From Solirubrobacteraceae bacterium (GTDB taxonomy: Bacteria > Actinomycetota > Thermoleophilia > Solirubrobacterales > Solirubrobacteraceae): DNA of 23,357 nucleotides. The stretch is taken from contig JASLDD010000100.1 of NCBI GenBank assembly GCA_030151725.1, positions 1 through 23,357 of the forward strand. Reading direction: 5' to 3'. Below are positions 15,480-23,357 of the stretch, one piece after another. How positions within the stretch are numbered: position 1 is the first letter of the stretch; each line of letters opens with the position of its first letter. The notes under the pieces are model-generated. The model was not told where the DNA came from, searched no databases, and saw only the letters and a program-made list of their open reading frames with translations. The translations under genes were made by a program, and so were the position numbers.

Positions 15480-15533
15480 TTCTCTCTCCGCGATTGCTGT
15501 ATAGCGATGGTAATACAGCATCCGCAGAGAGGA
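15480..15533. repeat. Palindromic hairpin element, copy 2
   Basis: The core at 15495-15520 has left arm GCTGTATAGC and right arm GTAATACAGC around GATG, flanked by T and A. It is enclosed by GCG 15490-15492 pairing with CGC 15523-15525, and by CTCTCT 15482-15487 pairing with AGAGAG 15526-15531, extendable by two more pairs. The outer stems differ in sequence from copy 1 yet still pair, and a two-base bulge sits at the same place (CC at 15488-15489). Confidence 0.75.
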
Positions 15534-15599
15534 ATACACCGACCGCACCCGAGCTCGTCGAGCACGCCTCAGCGATGCCGTCTCAGTCTCAGCAGCGAC

Positions 15600-15631
15600 G
15601 CCTGCTCCGAAGATCGCCACTCCGAGCAGGC
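15600..15631. repeat. Inverted repeat downstream of rpiR
   Basis: GCCTGCTC at 15600-15607 is the exact complement of GAGCAGGC at 15624-15631, with a 16-base loop. It lies about 55 bp past the rpiR stop codon and has no T-run on the minus strand, so it could be a weak Rho-assisted terminator for rpiR or part of the hairpin cluster. Confidence 0.45.
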
Positions 15632-15685
15632 AAGCGCCAACCCTCACAGGCAATGGAAGCCCGGTCGGCTCTCGGCTCACGTGCC

Positions 15686-16618
15686 CTACTTCAAGCGAAA
15701 GGCCTTGATGCGGTCGTCGTACTGCGCCGTGTCCTGCGCGTAGACGCCATATGCAAGCGCTTGGATGATGCTCAGCAACGCGGTGTGCGAACGCACATAT
15801 GCGGGGCTGTTGGATGAGTAGTAGAGCTTGATCTGCGCCAGCTTCGCGACCTCTGACAGCGTGGCGTCGGTGATCGCAGCAGTGCGTGCCTGGCGGTGGC
15901 GGGCCAGCTTCATCGCGCGCACCACCAGCGGGTGCGGCCGGCCGGCCGAAAGCCCGATGACCAGCGTGCCCGTGTCGATCCGCCCGAGGCGGCTGAGCGC
16001 CTCCTGCGAAGGACTTGCCACGACATCCACGCGCAGGTCAAGCAGCATCAGCAAGTGGCGCAGGTAGCTCGCAAAGAACGCCATCTGGTCGGTGCCCGCG
16101 ACGAGCACCTTCTCAGCGCTCACGATTGCCTCTATCAGCGCGTCCACAGAGCTGCGGGAGACCTTGCGGGCGGTCTCCTCAACATTCAAATGATCGGCCG
16201 CAAGCGCCGCCTCGAACTCGTTCTGATCCAAGGAGAACAGCGGCGTGGAGCTTGCGCCTCCAGCCGGCCCGTCGGTTGCAGACTGGGCGTTTACGCGGCG
16301 ATATTCCTCACGTGCGGCTGCCTGCAGCTCAGGGAATCCCTCAAAGCCCAGCGCCTGTGAGAAGCGCACCACGGTCGAGCTCGACGTGTTCGCCCTGCGG
16401 GCAAGCTCCTCTGCGGTCTGGAAGGCGGCCTCGTCGAGGTGATCGACTATGTACTGGGCCACATCCTTCTGCGAGCGCGAGCACTCGTCGAACCGTGCCT
16501 GTATGTACTTCGACAGGCTCTGGTGCTCGCTCGTGCCGTTGGCCGGAGCGACGACAGGCTCGGGGGTCTTGGTTGCAGCTGCACGCTTCACGGCGCTTCT
16601 GTTCGACGTCTGCGCCAT
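15686..16618 (-). CDS. RpiR/MurR family transcriptional regulator (HTH + SIS domain)
   Basis: DNA-binding regulator of 310 residues, typically controlled by a sugar phosphate. An unconserved, Ala/Pro-rich N-terminal stretch of about 33 residues comes first. The HTH_6 domain follows (about 35-110: SRSQKDVAQYIVDHLDEAAFQTAEELARRANTSSSTVVRFSQALGFEGFPEL). The SIS sugar-isomerase domain (about 150-300) contains KVLVAGTDQMAFFASYLRHLL, VIGLSAGRPHPLVVRAMKLAR and TAAITDATLSEVAKLAQ. The ATG at 16616-16618 is chosen because a strong ribosome binding site GGGGAGGAG lies four bases upstream on the minus strand. It is divergent from the FAD-oxidoreductase/CFA cluster across 97 bp and may regulate that cluster or itself. 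The ligand is unknown. Confidence 0.93.
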   Translation of the reverse strand: MAQTSNRSAVKRAAATKTPEPVVAPANGTSEHQSLSKYIQARFDECSRSQKDVAQYIVDHLDEAAFQTAEELARRANTSSSTVVRFSQALGFEGFPELQAAAREEYRRVNAQSATDGPAGGASSTPLFSLDQNEFEAALAADHLNVEETARKVSRSSVDALIEAIVSAEKVLVAGTDQMAFFASYLRHLLMLLDLRVDVVASPSQEALSRLGRIDTGTLVIGLSAGRPHPLVVRAMKLARHRQARTAAITDATLSEVAKLAQIKLYYSSNSPAYVRSHTALLSIIQALAYGVYAQDTAQYDDRIKAFRLK

Positions 16619-16715
16619 GCACTCCTCCCCACCTCACCCATCTTCCTCACTGATCCGTGCCGTTACACGACGCGTACTTAAGCCAACCCATGTACCCCAC
16701 GCCCCCACCGACGCA
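16619..16715. promoter_or_regulatory. Divergent promoter region between rpiR and the lipid-modification operon
   Basis: This 97-bp region carries the rpiR ribosome binding site (minus strand GGAGGAG at about 16621-16627). On the plus strand the sequence before the ATG at 16716 is C-rich with no ribosome binding site, which suggests leaderless initiation. A lower-GC patch TTACACGACGCGTACTTAAG around 16664-16683 is the best candidate promoter zone for either direction. No clear operator palindrome is seen. Confidence 0.4.
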
Positions 16716-17975
16716 ATGAGGATCGCCATCGTGGGCGCCGGCGTCTCCGGCCTCGTGGCCGCGCATCTGCTCCATCGCGAGCACGACATCGTCGTCTACG
16801 AGGCCGGCTCATATGCCGGAGGGCACACCAACACCATTCGTGTCGACACCGAGCATGAGACCCATCAGGTGGACACCGGGTTCATCGTCATGAACGACCG
16901 CAACTACCCCAACTTCACCCGTCTGCTGGAACACCTGGGCGTCGCCACACAGCCGACCCACATGAGCTTCTCGGTCAAGGGCGAGGAGGAGGACTTCGAG
17001 TACTGCGGCACTCCTCAGGGCCTCTTCTGCCAGCCGAGCAACCTGCTCAGCGTGCGCTTCCAACGCATGATCGTGGATCTCCTGCGTTTCAACAGGGCGC
17101 TGCGCGCCATGCTCGTGCCTGGGCGCTCAGACGACCAGGGCCCGCAGGAGTCACTCGGCGAGTTTCTCGCGCGTGGCCGCTTCTCCCGCGCCTTCATCGA
17201 GCGCCTGATCGTGCCCCAGGTCTCCGCCGTGTGGTCCGCCGACCCGCGCGAGATGCACTCCTTCCCCGTGCGCTTCCTGGCCGAGTTCTTCGCCAACCAC
17301 GGCATGCTCGGCTTCCGCGACCGCCCCCAGTGGGCGACCGTCAGCGGCGGGTCGGCCCGCTACGTTGACGCGCTCGTGGCTCCCTTCCGCGAGCGCATCC
17401 GCCTGAACGCGCCAGTGCGTTCGATCGCCCGCGAGCGCGAGCACGTCGAGATCTCAAGCCTTGGCAGCGAGCCCGAGCGCTTCGACCAGGTGGTGATCGC
17501 CACCCATTCAGACCAGGCGCTCACCCTGCTCGATGCCCCAACCGCTTCAGAGGTCGAGCTGCTGGGCGCCATCCCATACCAGCAAAACCAGGCCGTGCTG
17601 CACACCGACAGCTCGTTGCTGCCGCGCCGCGCACGCGCACGCGCGGCGTGGAACTTTCACCTGCTGGCCGAGCCCAAGCCGCTGAGCACCGTCACCTATT
17701 ACATGAACCATCTCCAGCGCCTGCAGGCAGACCGTGACTTCTGTGTGACGCTCAACAGGACCGAGGCGATCGACCCGCACAAGATCATCCGCACGATCGA
17801 CTACTCCCATCCGGTATACACGCGCGCCGGCGTGGCCGCCCAGGCACAGCACGCGACGATCTCAGGGCTTCACTCCCGCACTCACTACTGCGGCGCCTAC
17901 TGGGGCTGGGGCTTTCACGAGGACGGCGTCAAGAGCGCCCTGCGCGCATGCGAGCCATTTGGGCTGACGCTGTGA
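16716..17975 (+). CDS. FAD/NAD-binding amine-oxidase-like oxidoreductase (COG2907 type)
   Basis: Predicted flavoprotein of 419 residues. The dinucleotide-binding motif IVGAGVSGLVAAHLL (about 4-18) leads into VVYEAGSYAGGHTNT. The C-terminus has HSRTHYCGAYWGWGFHEDGVKSA, which closes the FAD site in this family. No membrane segment or signal peptide is seen. Members are found next to DUF1365 and a cyclopropane-fatty-acid-synthase-like enzyme in many bacteria, exactly as here, and are thought to oxidise or desaturate modified acyl chains. The substrate is not established from sequence. The ATG at 16716 is used because the Rossmann motif starts at once; an open frame back to 16449 lies antisense to rpiR. 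The next gene overlaps by GTGA, so this is the first gene of a tight operon. Confidence 0.9.
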   Translation: MRIAIVGAGVSGLVAAHLLHREHDIVVYEAGSYAGGHTNTIRVDTEHETHQVDTGFIVMNDRNYPNFTRLLEHLGVATQPTHMSFSVKGEEEDFEYCGTPQGLFCQPSNLLSVRFQRMIVDLLRFNRALRAMLVPGRSDDQGPQESLGEFLARGRFSRAFIERLIVPQVSAVWSADPREMHSFPVRFLAEFFANHGMLGFRDRPQWATVSGGSARYVDALVAPFRERIRLNAPVRSIAREREHVEISSLGSEPERFDQVVIATHSDQALTLLDAPTASEVELLGAIPYQQNQAVLHTDSSLLPRRARARAAWNFHLLAEPKPLSTVTYYMNHLQRLQADRDFCVTLNRTEAIDPHKIIRTIDYSHPVYTRAGVAAQAQHATISGLHSRTHYCGAYWGWGFHEDGVKSALRACEPFGLTL

Positions 17976-18781
17976 GCGCTCACGAGACCACCGCCAGCTG
18001 CCTCTATGAGGGCACCGTCCGCCACCGCCGTCGCGCGCGCGTCAGCGACGAGTTCGCCCACCGGCTGTTCTTCGTCTATCTCGACCTAGATGAGCTGCCC
18101 GAGCTGTTCGACCGGCGCTGGCTGTGGTCCGCGCGGCGCCCATCGCTTGCGTGGTTTCGCCGAGCCGACTACCTCGGCAACTCCGACGTACCGCTCGCGC
18201 ATGCCGTGCGCGAGCTCGTGGCCGAGCGCACCGGTCAGATCCTCGACGGCCCAATCCGACTGCTCACCCACCTGCGCTACTTCGGGCACTGCTTCAACCC
18301 CGTGAGCTTCTACTACTGCTTCGACCCCACCGGCGAGCACGTGCGCGCGGTCGTCGCAGAGGTCACCAACACACCATGGGGAGAGCGCCACTCCTACGTG
18401 ATGGCAGTCGAGCATCCAAGCGATCACGGCACTGCAAACGTGATGGAGGGCCAGTTCGCCAAGGAGCTTCACGTATCGCCCCTGATGGGCATGGACCACA
18501 TCTACGACTGGCGCCTCACCGAGCCCTCAGAGCGCCTGGCCGTCCACATCGAGTCCCACCGCCCGAGCGGCGAGAGCGTATTCGACGCCACCCTGGCGCT
18601 TCACCGCCGTGAGCTGACACGGGCTCGGATGGCTGGAGCACTGGCACGCTATCCGCTGCTGACCATACGGATCGTCGCGCGCATCTACAGCCACGCGCTG
18701 CGACTGCGGCTGCGCGGCGCACGCTATTACCCGCACCCCGAGCATGGTGGGCGCGCAGATACGGGTACAGCCCCCACATGA
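17972..18781 (+). CDS. DUF1365 family protein
   Basis: A 269-residue protein of a family of unknown biochemical function, nearly always found between the COG2907 oxidoreductase and a CFA-synthase-like gene. The family blocks are visible: CLYEGTVRHRRRARVSDEFAHRLFFVYLDLDEL near the start, then RLLTHLRYFGHCFNPVSFYYCFD, VVAEVTNTPWGERHSYV and KELHVSPLMGMDHIYDWRL. The GTG start overlaps the upstream stop by GTGA, and its own stop overlaps the next start by ATGA. All three genes are therefore probably translated as a unit. A role in unsaturated/cyclopropane fatty-acid modification is inferred from context, not from any catalytic motif. Confidence 0.9.
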   Translation: MSAHETTASCLYEGTVRHRRRARVSDEFAHRLFFVYLDLDELPELFDRRWLWSARRPSLAWFRRADYLGNSDVPLAHAVRELVAERTGQILDGPIRLLTHLRYFGHCFNPVSFYYCFDPTGEHVRAVVAEVTNTPWGERHSYVMAVEHPSDHGTANVMEGQFAKELHVSPLMGMDHIYDWRLTEPSERLAVHIESHRPSGESVFDATLALHRRELTRARMAGALARYPLLTIRIVARIYSHALRLRLRGARYYPHPEHGGRADTGTAPT

Positions 18782-20073
18782 GCACCGTCGAGGCCACAGC
18801 CACCAGGGCGCAACACCGCGCGCCCGGACTCCGTCCGGATACGGAGGAGCTCTCGCAGCGACGCTGGTTCGAGCGCCCCGTCGATCGTCTCGCGCGCTGG
18901 ATCGTACTGCGGCTGCTGGCGCGAATCAGCGGCGGAGCGCTGGATCTGATCGAGCCCGACGGCAAACTGCTTCGCTTCGGAGAGATCGTCGACAGGCGGC
19001 CGCTGCGGGCGCTGTTGCGCGTGCGCTCGCCGCGCTTCTACCGCCACATGCTGCGCGGGAGCCTGGGGCTCAGCGAGGCCTACATCAAGGGGCTGTGGGA
19101 CTGCGACGATCTGGTGTCGCTGACGCGAATCGCCGCTTTGAACGCCGGCTTCCTGGACACGCTGCGTCGGCGCCTGGCCCCCGTTCTGATCCCCGTGCAG
19201 CGCTGGGGGAGGTGGCTCGTTCGCAACACACCTGTGCGCTCGCGCAAGCGGATCGAAGCCCATTACGACCTCGGCAATGAGCTCTTCTCGCTGTTCTTGG
19301 ACCCCACAATGATGTACTCCTGCGCCGTCTTCGATGAGCCCGAGGCGACGCTCGAGGAGGCCTCGCTGGCAAAGCTCGAGCGCGTCTGCGCCAAGCTCGA
19401 TCTGGGTCCCTCCGACCACGTGCTCGAGATCGGCACCGGCTGGGGCGGCTTTGCCGTGTATGCCGCCGGGCGCTACGGCTGCCGGGTCACGACCACCACC
19501 ATCTCCCGCGAACAGCACGCCTTTGCCACCCGGCGCGTGCACGAGGCCGGGCTGTCCGATCGCGTGACGGTGCTGCTCGAGGACTACCGCGCCCTCACCG
19601 GCAGCTACGACAAGCTCGTCTCCATCGAGATGATCGAGGCCGTCGGCTGGCAGTACTTCCCCACCTTCTTCCGCTGCTGCTCGGAGCTGCTCAAGGACGA
19701 CGGCGCCATGCTGCTGCAAGCGATCACCATCCAGGACAGCGCCTACGAGGTCGAGAAGGGCGGCCGCAGCTTCATCAACACCCACATCTTCCCCGGCGGC
19801 TGCCTGCCCTCGATGCAGATCATCTCCCGCTCGGTGGCCCGCGTCACCGACTTCCAGCTCCTTCACCTGGAGGACATCACCGCGCACTACGCCACAACGC
19901 TTGAGCGCTGGCGCGAGCGCTTCCTGGCGGCCGGCGAGCGCGTCTCAGAGCTCGGCTACGACGAGCGCTTCCGCCGCCTGTGGGAGCTGTATCTGAGCTA
20001 CTGCGAGGGCGGCTTTCGCGAGCGGCGCATCCAGGACGTGCAGCTGCTGCTGGCAAAGCCCGACTTTCGCTGA
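18778..20073 (+). CDS. Cyclopropane-fatty-acyl-phospholipid synthase-like SAM methyltransferase
   Basis: SAM-dependent enzyme that adds a methylene or methyl group to the double bond of membrane phospholipid acyl chains; 431 residues. An N-terminal lipid-binding region (about 30-155) precedes the family box AHYDLGNELFSLFLDPTMMYSCAVF (161-185). SAM motif I is VLEIGTGWGG (215-224), followed by TISREQ. The EMIEAVG box (284-290) has Glu287 at the place of the bicarbonate-binding Glu of E. coli Cfa. The product could be a cyclopropane, a methylene or a mid-chain methyl branch; these related activities are not separable by eye. It starts at an ATGA overlap with the DUF1365 gene. Confidence 0.92.
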   Translation: MSTVEATATRAQHRAPGLRPDTEELSQRRWFERPVDRLARWIVLRLLARISGGALDLIEPDGKLLRFGEIVDRRPLRALLRVRSPRFYRHMLRGSLGLSEAYIKGLWDCDDLVSLTRIAALNAGFLDTLRRRLAPVLIPVQRWGRWLVRNTPVRSRKRIEAHYDLGNELFSLFLDPTMMYSCAVFDEPEATLEEASLAKLERVCAKLDLGPSDHVLEIGTGWGGFAVYAAGRYGCRVTTTTISREQHAFATRRVHEAGLSDRVTVLLEDYRALTGSYDKLVSIEMIEAVGWQYFPTFFRCCSELLKDDGAMLLQAITIQDSAYEVEKGGRSFINTHIFPGGCLPSMQIISRSVARVTDFQLLHLEDITAHYATTLERWRERFLAAGERVSELGYDERFRRLWELYLSYCEGGFRERRIQDVQLLLAKPDFR

Positions 20074-20090
20074 GCGATAGGGTCCGCGCC

Positions 20091-21248
<1,158 letters not shown>

Positions 21249-21256
21249 CGATTTTC

Positions 21257-21299
21257 TTGCTTGTAGCCTGATCAGGCGCCTATTTAGTAGACTGAAGTG
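21257..21299 (+). promoter_or_regulatory. Putative autoregulated promoter of the toxin-antitoxin pair
   Basis: The TTGCTT (21257-21262) and TATTTA (21281-21286) hexamers are 18 bp apart. Between them lies a perfect 12-bp palindrome, GCCTGATCAGGC (21266-21277), a natural site for a ribbon-helix-helix antitoxin dimer to block the promoter. The start codon is only about 14 bases past the -10, so the transcript would be leaderless or nearly so. The region is clearly less GC-rich than its surroundings. Confidence 0.5.
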
Positions 21300-21539
21300 A
21301 TGAGCACCACGATCAGGGTGAGCGAGCTGACCCGCGACCGCTTCGCCAAGCTCGCGCAGGCGACTGGCCGCCCCATGAGCGAGCTAGTCGATGAGGCCGC
21401 CGACGCACTCGAGCGCCGCGTGTTCTTCGATCAGCTCTCCGCCGGATATGAGGCGCTGCGCGCCGATCCGGACGCATGGAGTGAGATCGAGGCTGAGCGT
21501 GCTCTCGAGAGCGGCGCTCTGCGTGACCGCTCCTCGTGA
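21300..21539 (+). CDS. Ribbon-helix-helix antitoxin (MazE/CopG-like)
   Basis: A 79-residue protein. The first 44 residues (TTIRVSELTRDRFAKLAQATGRPMSELVDEAADALERR) form a ribbon-helix-helix DNA-binding domain. The acidic C-terminal half (about 45-79) would wrap and neutralise the toxin. The ATG at 21300 is preceded by an in-frame GTG at 21297, and either could be used. The stop codon overlaps the toxin start by GTGA. It is predicted to bind the palindrome in its own promoter together with the toxin. Confidence 0.85.
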   Translation: MSTTIRVSELTRDRFAKLAQATGRPMSELVDEAADALERRVFFDQLSAGYEALRADPDAWSEIEAERALESGALRDRSS

Positions 21540-21874
21540 GCGCCCGCCGCGGCGAGGTGTGGCTGGTCGACTTTGGCGAGCCCGTCGGGCGGGAGCAGGC
21601 CGGCAAACGTCCTGCCGTCGTCGTCTCGGCTGATCCGCTCAACGAAAGCCGGGCCGGCGTCGTCGTGGTGGTCCCCATCACAACCGCCGTCCGTGGCCTG
21701 CCCTCTCACATAGAGATCGACCGCGGAAGCTCGGGCCTCGACGAGGTCAGCTACGCCAAGTGCGAGGACGTCAAGTCCATCTCCGATCAGCGCCTCATCG
21801 GCCGACTCGGCGTCATCGACGACGAGGTCGCCCTCAGGGTCGCTCGTGCGCTGCGGTTCCTGCTCGACCTCTGA
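21536..21874 (+). CDS. MazF/PemK family mRNA interferase toxin
   Basis: Sequence-specific endoribonuclease toxin, 112 residues, full length. The family opening RRGEVWLVDFGEPVGREQAGKRPAVVVS carries the catalytic Arg25, and VPITT supplies the catalytic Thr (49 or 50). These match the Arg/Thr pair of Bacillus subtilis MazF. The C-terminal KCEDVKSISDQRLIGRLGVI segment is typical. It begins with a GTG overlapping the antitoxin stop. Nothing suggests inactivation, so the pair looks functional. The cleaved RNA sequence cannot be predicted. Confidence 0.93.
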   Translation: MSARRGEVWLVDFGEPVGREQAGKRPAVVVSADPLNESRAGVVVVVPITTAVRGLPSHIEIDRGSSGLDEVSYAKCEDVKSISDQRLIGRLGVIDDEVALRVARALRFLLDL

Positions 21875-21890
21875 GCGCCGCTCAGCTCTT
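21871..21890 (+). terminator. Probable intrinsic terminator at the end of mazF
   Basis: The 6-bp stem CTGAGC/GCTCAG with a GCC loop (21871-21885) includes the mazF stop codon and is followed by CTCTTTC on the plus strand. It lies just before the convergent acetoacetyl-CoA synthetase stop. The T-run is short, so strength is uncertain. Confidence 0.45.
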
Positions 21891-23357
21891 TCAGTTGTGC
21901 TCCTGCGCAAGCGTCTTTGAAAGCTCCACGAAGTAGTCAAGCGACGCCGGGTTGGCAAGCGACTCCACGCTTGCGGCCTGGCTCGGCGGAGTGCCCATCA
22001 GGATCCGCTTGACCGGCACCTCGAGCACCTTGCCCGAGAGCGTGCGCGGGACCTCCTCGATCTGGCGGATCTCGTTGGGCACGTGGCGCGGCGAGCAGTC
22101 CTCGCGGATGCGGCGCTTGATCTGCGCGGCCAGCTCGTCGTCGAGGACGATGCCCTCGCGCAGCGTGACGAACAGGATCATCGACAGCTCGCCGTCCGCC
22201 TTGGGCACGTCCACCACGAGCGCGTCCAGGACCTCATCCACGCCGGAGGCTGCACGGTAGATCTCACTGGTGCCCATGCGCACGCCCTGGCGGTTGATCG
22301 TGGAGTCCGAGCGGCCGTAGATGACAGCTCCCCCCCGCGGCGTTATGCGGATCCAGTCGCCGTGGCGCCACACGCCCGGGAACATCGCGAAGTAGCTCTC
22401 GCGCAGGCGCTCCCCGCCGGGGTCATCCCAGAAGTAGATCGGCATCGAGGGCATCGGCTCGGTGATCACCAGCTCTCCCACCTCGTCGACCACGCTTTGG
22501 CCCCGCTCGTCCCACGCCTGCACCGCGCAGCCCAGCATCCGCGCCTGCAGCTCGCCTTCATACACCGGCAGCAAGGGACAGCCCCCCACGAACGCCGTGC
22601 ACACATCCGTGCCGCCGCTCGTCGAGAACAGCCAGATGTCCGAGCCCACCTCCTCATAGACCCAGCGAAAGCTCTCCGGCGCAAGCGGCGAGCCCGTCGA
22701 GCCGATCGCCCGCAGCGCGCTCAGGTCGTAGTCGTGGGCCGGGCGCACGCCCGCCTTCTCCGTGCTCGCAAGCAACCCCGCGCTCACGCCCATGCACGTG
22801 ATCTGCGCCCGTGCCGCCAGGTCCCACAGGGCACCCAGGTCGGGATGGCCGGGGCTGCCGTCATAGAGGACGATCGCCGCGTCTGAGTGCAGGCAGCCGA
22901 CGAGGAAGTTCCACATCATCCAGCCCGTCGTCGTGAACCAGAACATGCGGTCGCCGGGCCGCAGGTCGAGGTGCAGACGGCTCTTCTTCAGCTGCTCCAG
23001 CAGGATGCCCCCCTGGCTCTGCACGATCGCCTTCGGCAGCCCCGTCGTGCCCGAGGAGTAGAGCACCCACAGCGGGTGCTCGAAGGGCACCTGCTCGAAC
23101 ACAAGATCGCTGTCCCTGCCGCGCTCGAGCAGCTCCTCCCACCCGATCGCGCCACCGGCCACCTGGTCCGGGGCGAGCGTCGCGTCGAGGTAGGGCAGCA
23201 CCACCGTCTGGCGCACACTCGGCAGCTCGGCGAGGATCGTCTGGACGTTCTCGCGGCGGTCGAAGTCCTTGCCGCCGTGGCGGTAGCCATCGACAGTCAG
23301 GAAGACCTTTGGCTCGATCTGGGCGAAGCGATCGATCACGCTGCGCGCTCCGAACTC
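21891..23357 (-). CDS. Acetoacetyl-CoA synthetase (5' end outside window)
   Basis: ATP-dependent ligase that turns acetoacetate and CoA into acetoacetyl-CoA (ANL superfamily). The last 488 codons are visible, and the frame continues past the right edge with EFGARSVIDRF, so about 150-170 residues are missing. The ANL motifs are in order: the ATP loop YSSGTTGLPKA (about 100-110 of the visible part), STSGGTD, the hinge-region HGDW and YGRSDSTINRQGVRMGTSEIY, and the C-terminal catalytic lysine in RTLSGKVLEVPVKRIL. The conserved WWMMWNF-like TTTGWMMWNFLVG stretch supports AACS over acetyl-CoA synthetase. It is convergent with mazF, with a 16-bp gap. It could feed acetoacetate into short-chain acyl-CoA pools or polyhydroxyalkanoate synthesis. 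Confidence 0.92.
   Translation of the reverse strand, partial: EFGARSVIDRFAQIEPKVFLTVDGYRHGGKDFDRRENVQTILAELPSVRQTVVLPYLDATLAPDQVAGGAIGWEELLERGRDSDLVFEQVPFEHPLWVLYSSGTTGLPKAIVQSQGGILLEQLKKSRLHLDLRPGDRMFWFTTTGWMMWNFLVGCLHSDAAIVLYDGSPGHPDLGALWDLAARAQITCMGVSAGLLASTEKAGVRPAHDYDLSALRAIGSTGSPLAPESFRWVYEEVGSDIWLFSTSGGTDVCTAFVGGCPLLPVYEGELQARMLGCAVQAWDERGQSVVDEVGELVITEPMPSMPIYFWDDPGGERLRESYFAMFPGVWRHGDWIRITPRGGAVIYGRSDSTINRQGVRMGTSEIYRAASGVDEVLDALVVDVPKADGELSMILFVTLREGIVLDDELAAQIKRRIREDCSPRHVPNEIRQIEEVPRTLSGKVLEVPVKRILMGTPPSQAASVESLANPASLDYFVELSKTLAQEHN

Larger units (their letters stand above)
15363..15685. other. Hairpin-rich intergenic region between pdxS and rpiR
   Basis: A 323-bp stretch separates the end of rpiR from the start of pdxS, both on the minus strand, so it is both the 3' flank of rpiR and the 5' flank of pdxS. 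It holds three abutting perfect palindromes (15379-15450), an overlapping imperfect hairpin (15447-15470), copy 2 of the palindromic element (15480-15533) and a further inverted repeat (15600-15607 with 15624-15631). A minus-strand TATACA hexamer (plus 15498-15503) lies in the element. A transcript starting there would carry all three palindromes as its leader. I see no family-recognisable protein here. Confidence 0.7.

Noticed and set aside
15477..15680. 67-codon minus-strand ORF just after rpiR, with a hydrophobic segment (about residues 9-30)
   Set aside because: It starts five bases after the rpiR stop and could be a tiny membrane protein. However, its third-codon-position GC is about 60 percent, well below its neighbours, and its end lies inside the palindromic element. 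Ribosome profiling or conservation would be needed to accept it.
15363..15685. Vitamin B6 riboswitch or PdxR operator
   Set aside because: I know of no established PLP riboswitch class, and no MocR/PdxR gene is in the window. The structures may still be regulatory, but that label is not supported.
16449..16715. N-terminal extension of the FAD oxidoreductase frame
   Set aside because: It lies antisense to rpiR and crosses the divergent promoter. The Rossmann motif starts right after the ATG at 16716.
23337..23339. GTG as start of the acetoacetyl-CoA synthetase
   Set aside because: The frame continues to the window edge with family-typical sequence (FGARSVIDRF), and the family is about 650 residues long, so this GTG is internal.

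Overview
The window looks like a chromosomal segment of a high-GC actinobacterium. GTG and TTG starts are common, neighbouring genes often overlap by GTGA or ATGA, and several starts lack a Shine-Dalgarno sequence. The block pdxS-pdxT ... yebC ... ruvC-ruvA-ruvB ... secDF ... relA is a known actinobacterial synteny (mycobacteria have pdxS, pdxT, yebC, ruvCAB, secD, secF and relA in that order). The fused SecDF, the Rv1264-like adenylate cyclase and the overall style suggest a deep-branching lineage such as Thermoleophilia/Solirubrobacterales. That placement is inferred, not demonstrated.

Layout. Positions 1-8409 are all on the minus strand: relA/rsh (cut by the window edge), recJ, a small membrane protein, secDF, a zinc-ribbon/PAS-like protein, ruvB, ruvA and ruvC. 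A plus-strand class III adenylate cyclase (8512-9633) faces a glucose-1-phosphate cytidylyltransferase-like gene, which overlaps the end of yebC (both minus). A two-gene plus-strand unit, phosphomannomutase/phosphoglucomutase plus a metallo-beta-lactamase-fold hydrolase (11413-13898), sits between yebC and the minus-strand pdxST pair. A RpiR/SIS regulator (minus) is divergent from a compact plus-strand lipid-modification cluster: COG2907-type FAD oxidoreductase, DUF1365 protein, cyclopropane-fatty-acid-synthase-like methyltransferase and a long-chain-type acyl-CoA dehydrogenase. A ribbon-helix-helix/MazF toxin-antitoxin pair follows. A minus-strand acetoacetyl-CoA synthetase runs off the right edge.

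The most unusual part is non-coding. Between pdxS and rpiR (15363-15685) there are three perfect 24-bp palindromes of unrelated arm sequence. They abut exactly (15379-15402, 15403-15426, 15427-15450), and each has 10-bp arms around a central CATG. About 45 bp further on is an imperfect palindrome of the same geometry (15495-15520, embedded in a larger hairpin 15480-15533). A close copy (23 of 26 bases) lies in the yebC/pmm intergenic region (11326-11351, hairpin 11317-11360). The outer stems of the two copies have different sequences but still pair, as expected for a conserved structure. Both copies lie roughly 85-120 bp upstream of a minus-strand gene of the conserved block (yebC, pdxS). I do not recognise this family. 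It could be a structured leader or small RNA, a dimeric operator/promoter, or a dispersed hairpin repeat.

The genes otherwise cover stringent response, DNA repair and recombination, protein export, vitamin B6 synthesis, sugar-phosphate/nucleotide-sugar supply, fatty-acid modification and short-chain acid activation. I saw no tRNA, rRNA, CRISPR array, insertion sequence or prophage gene.
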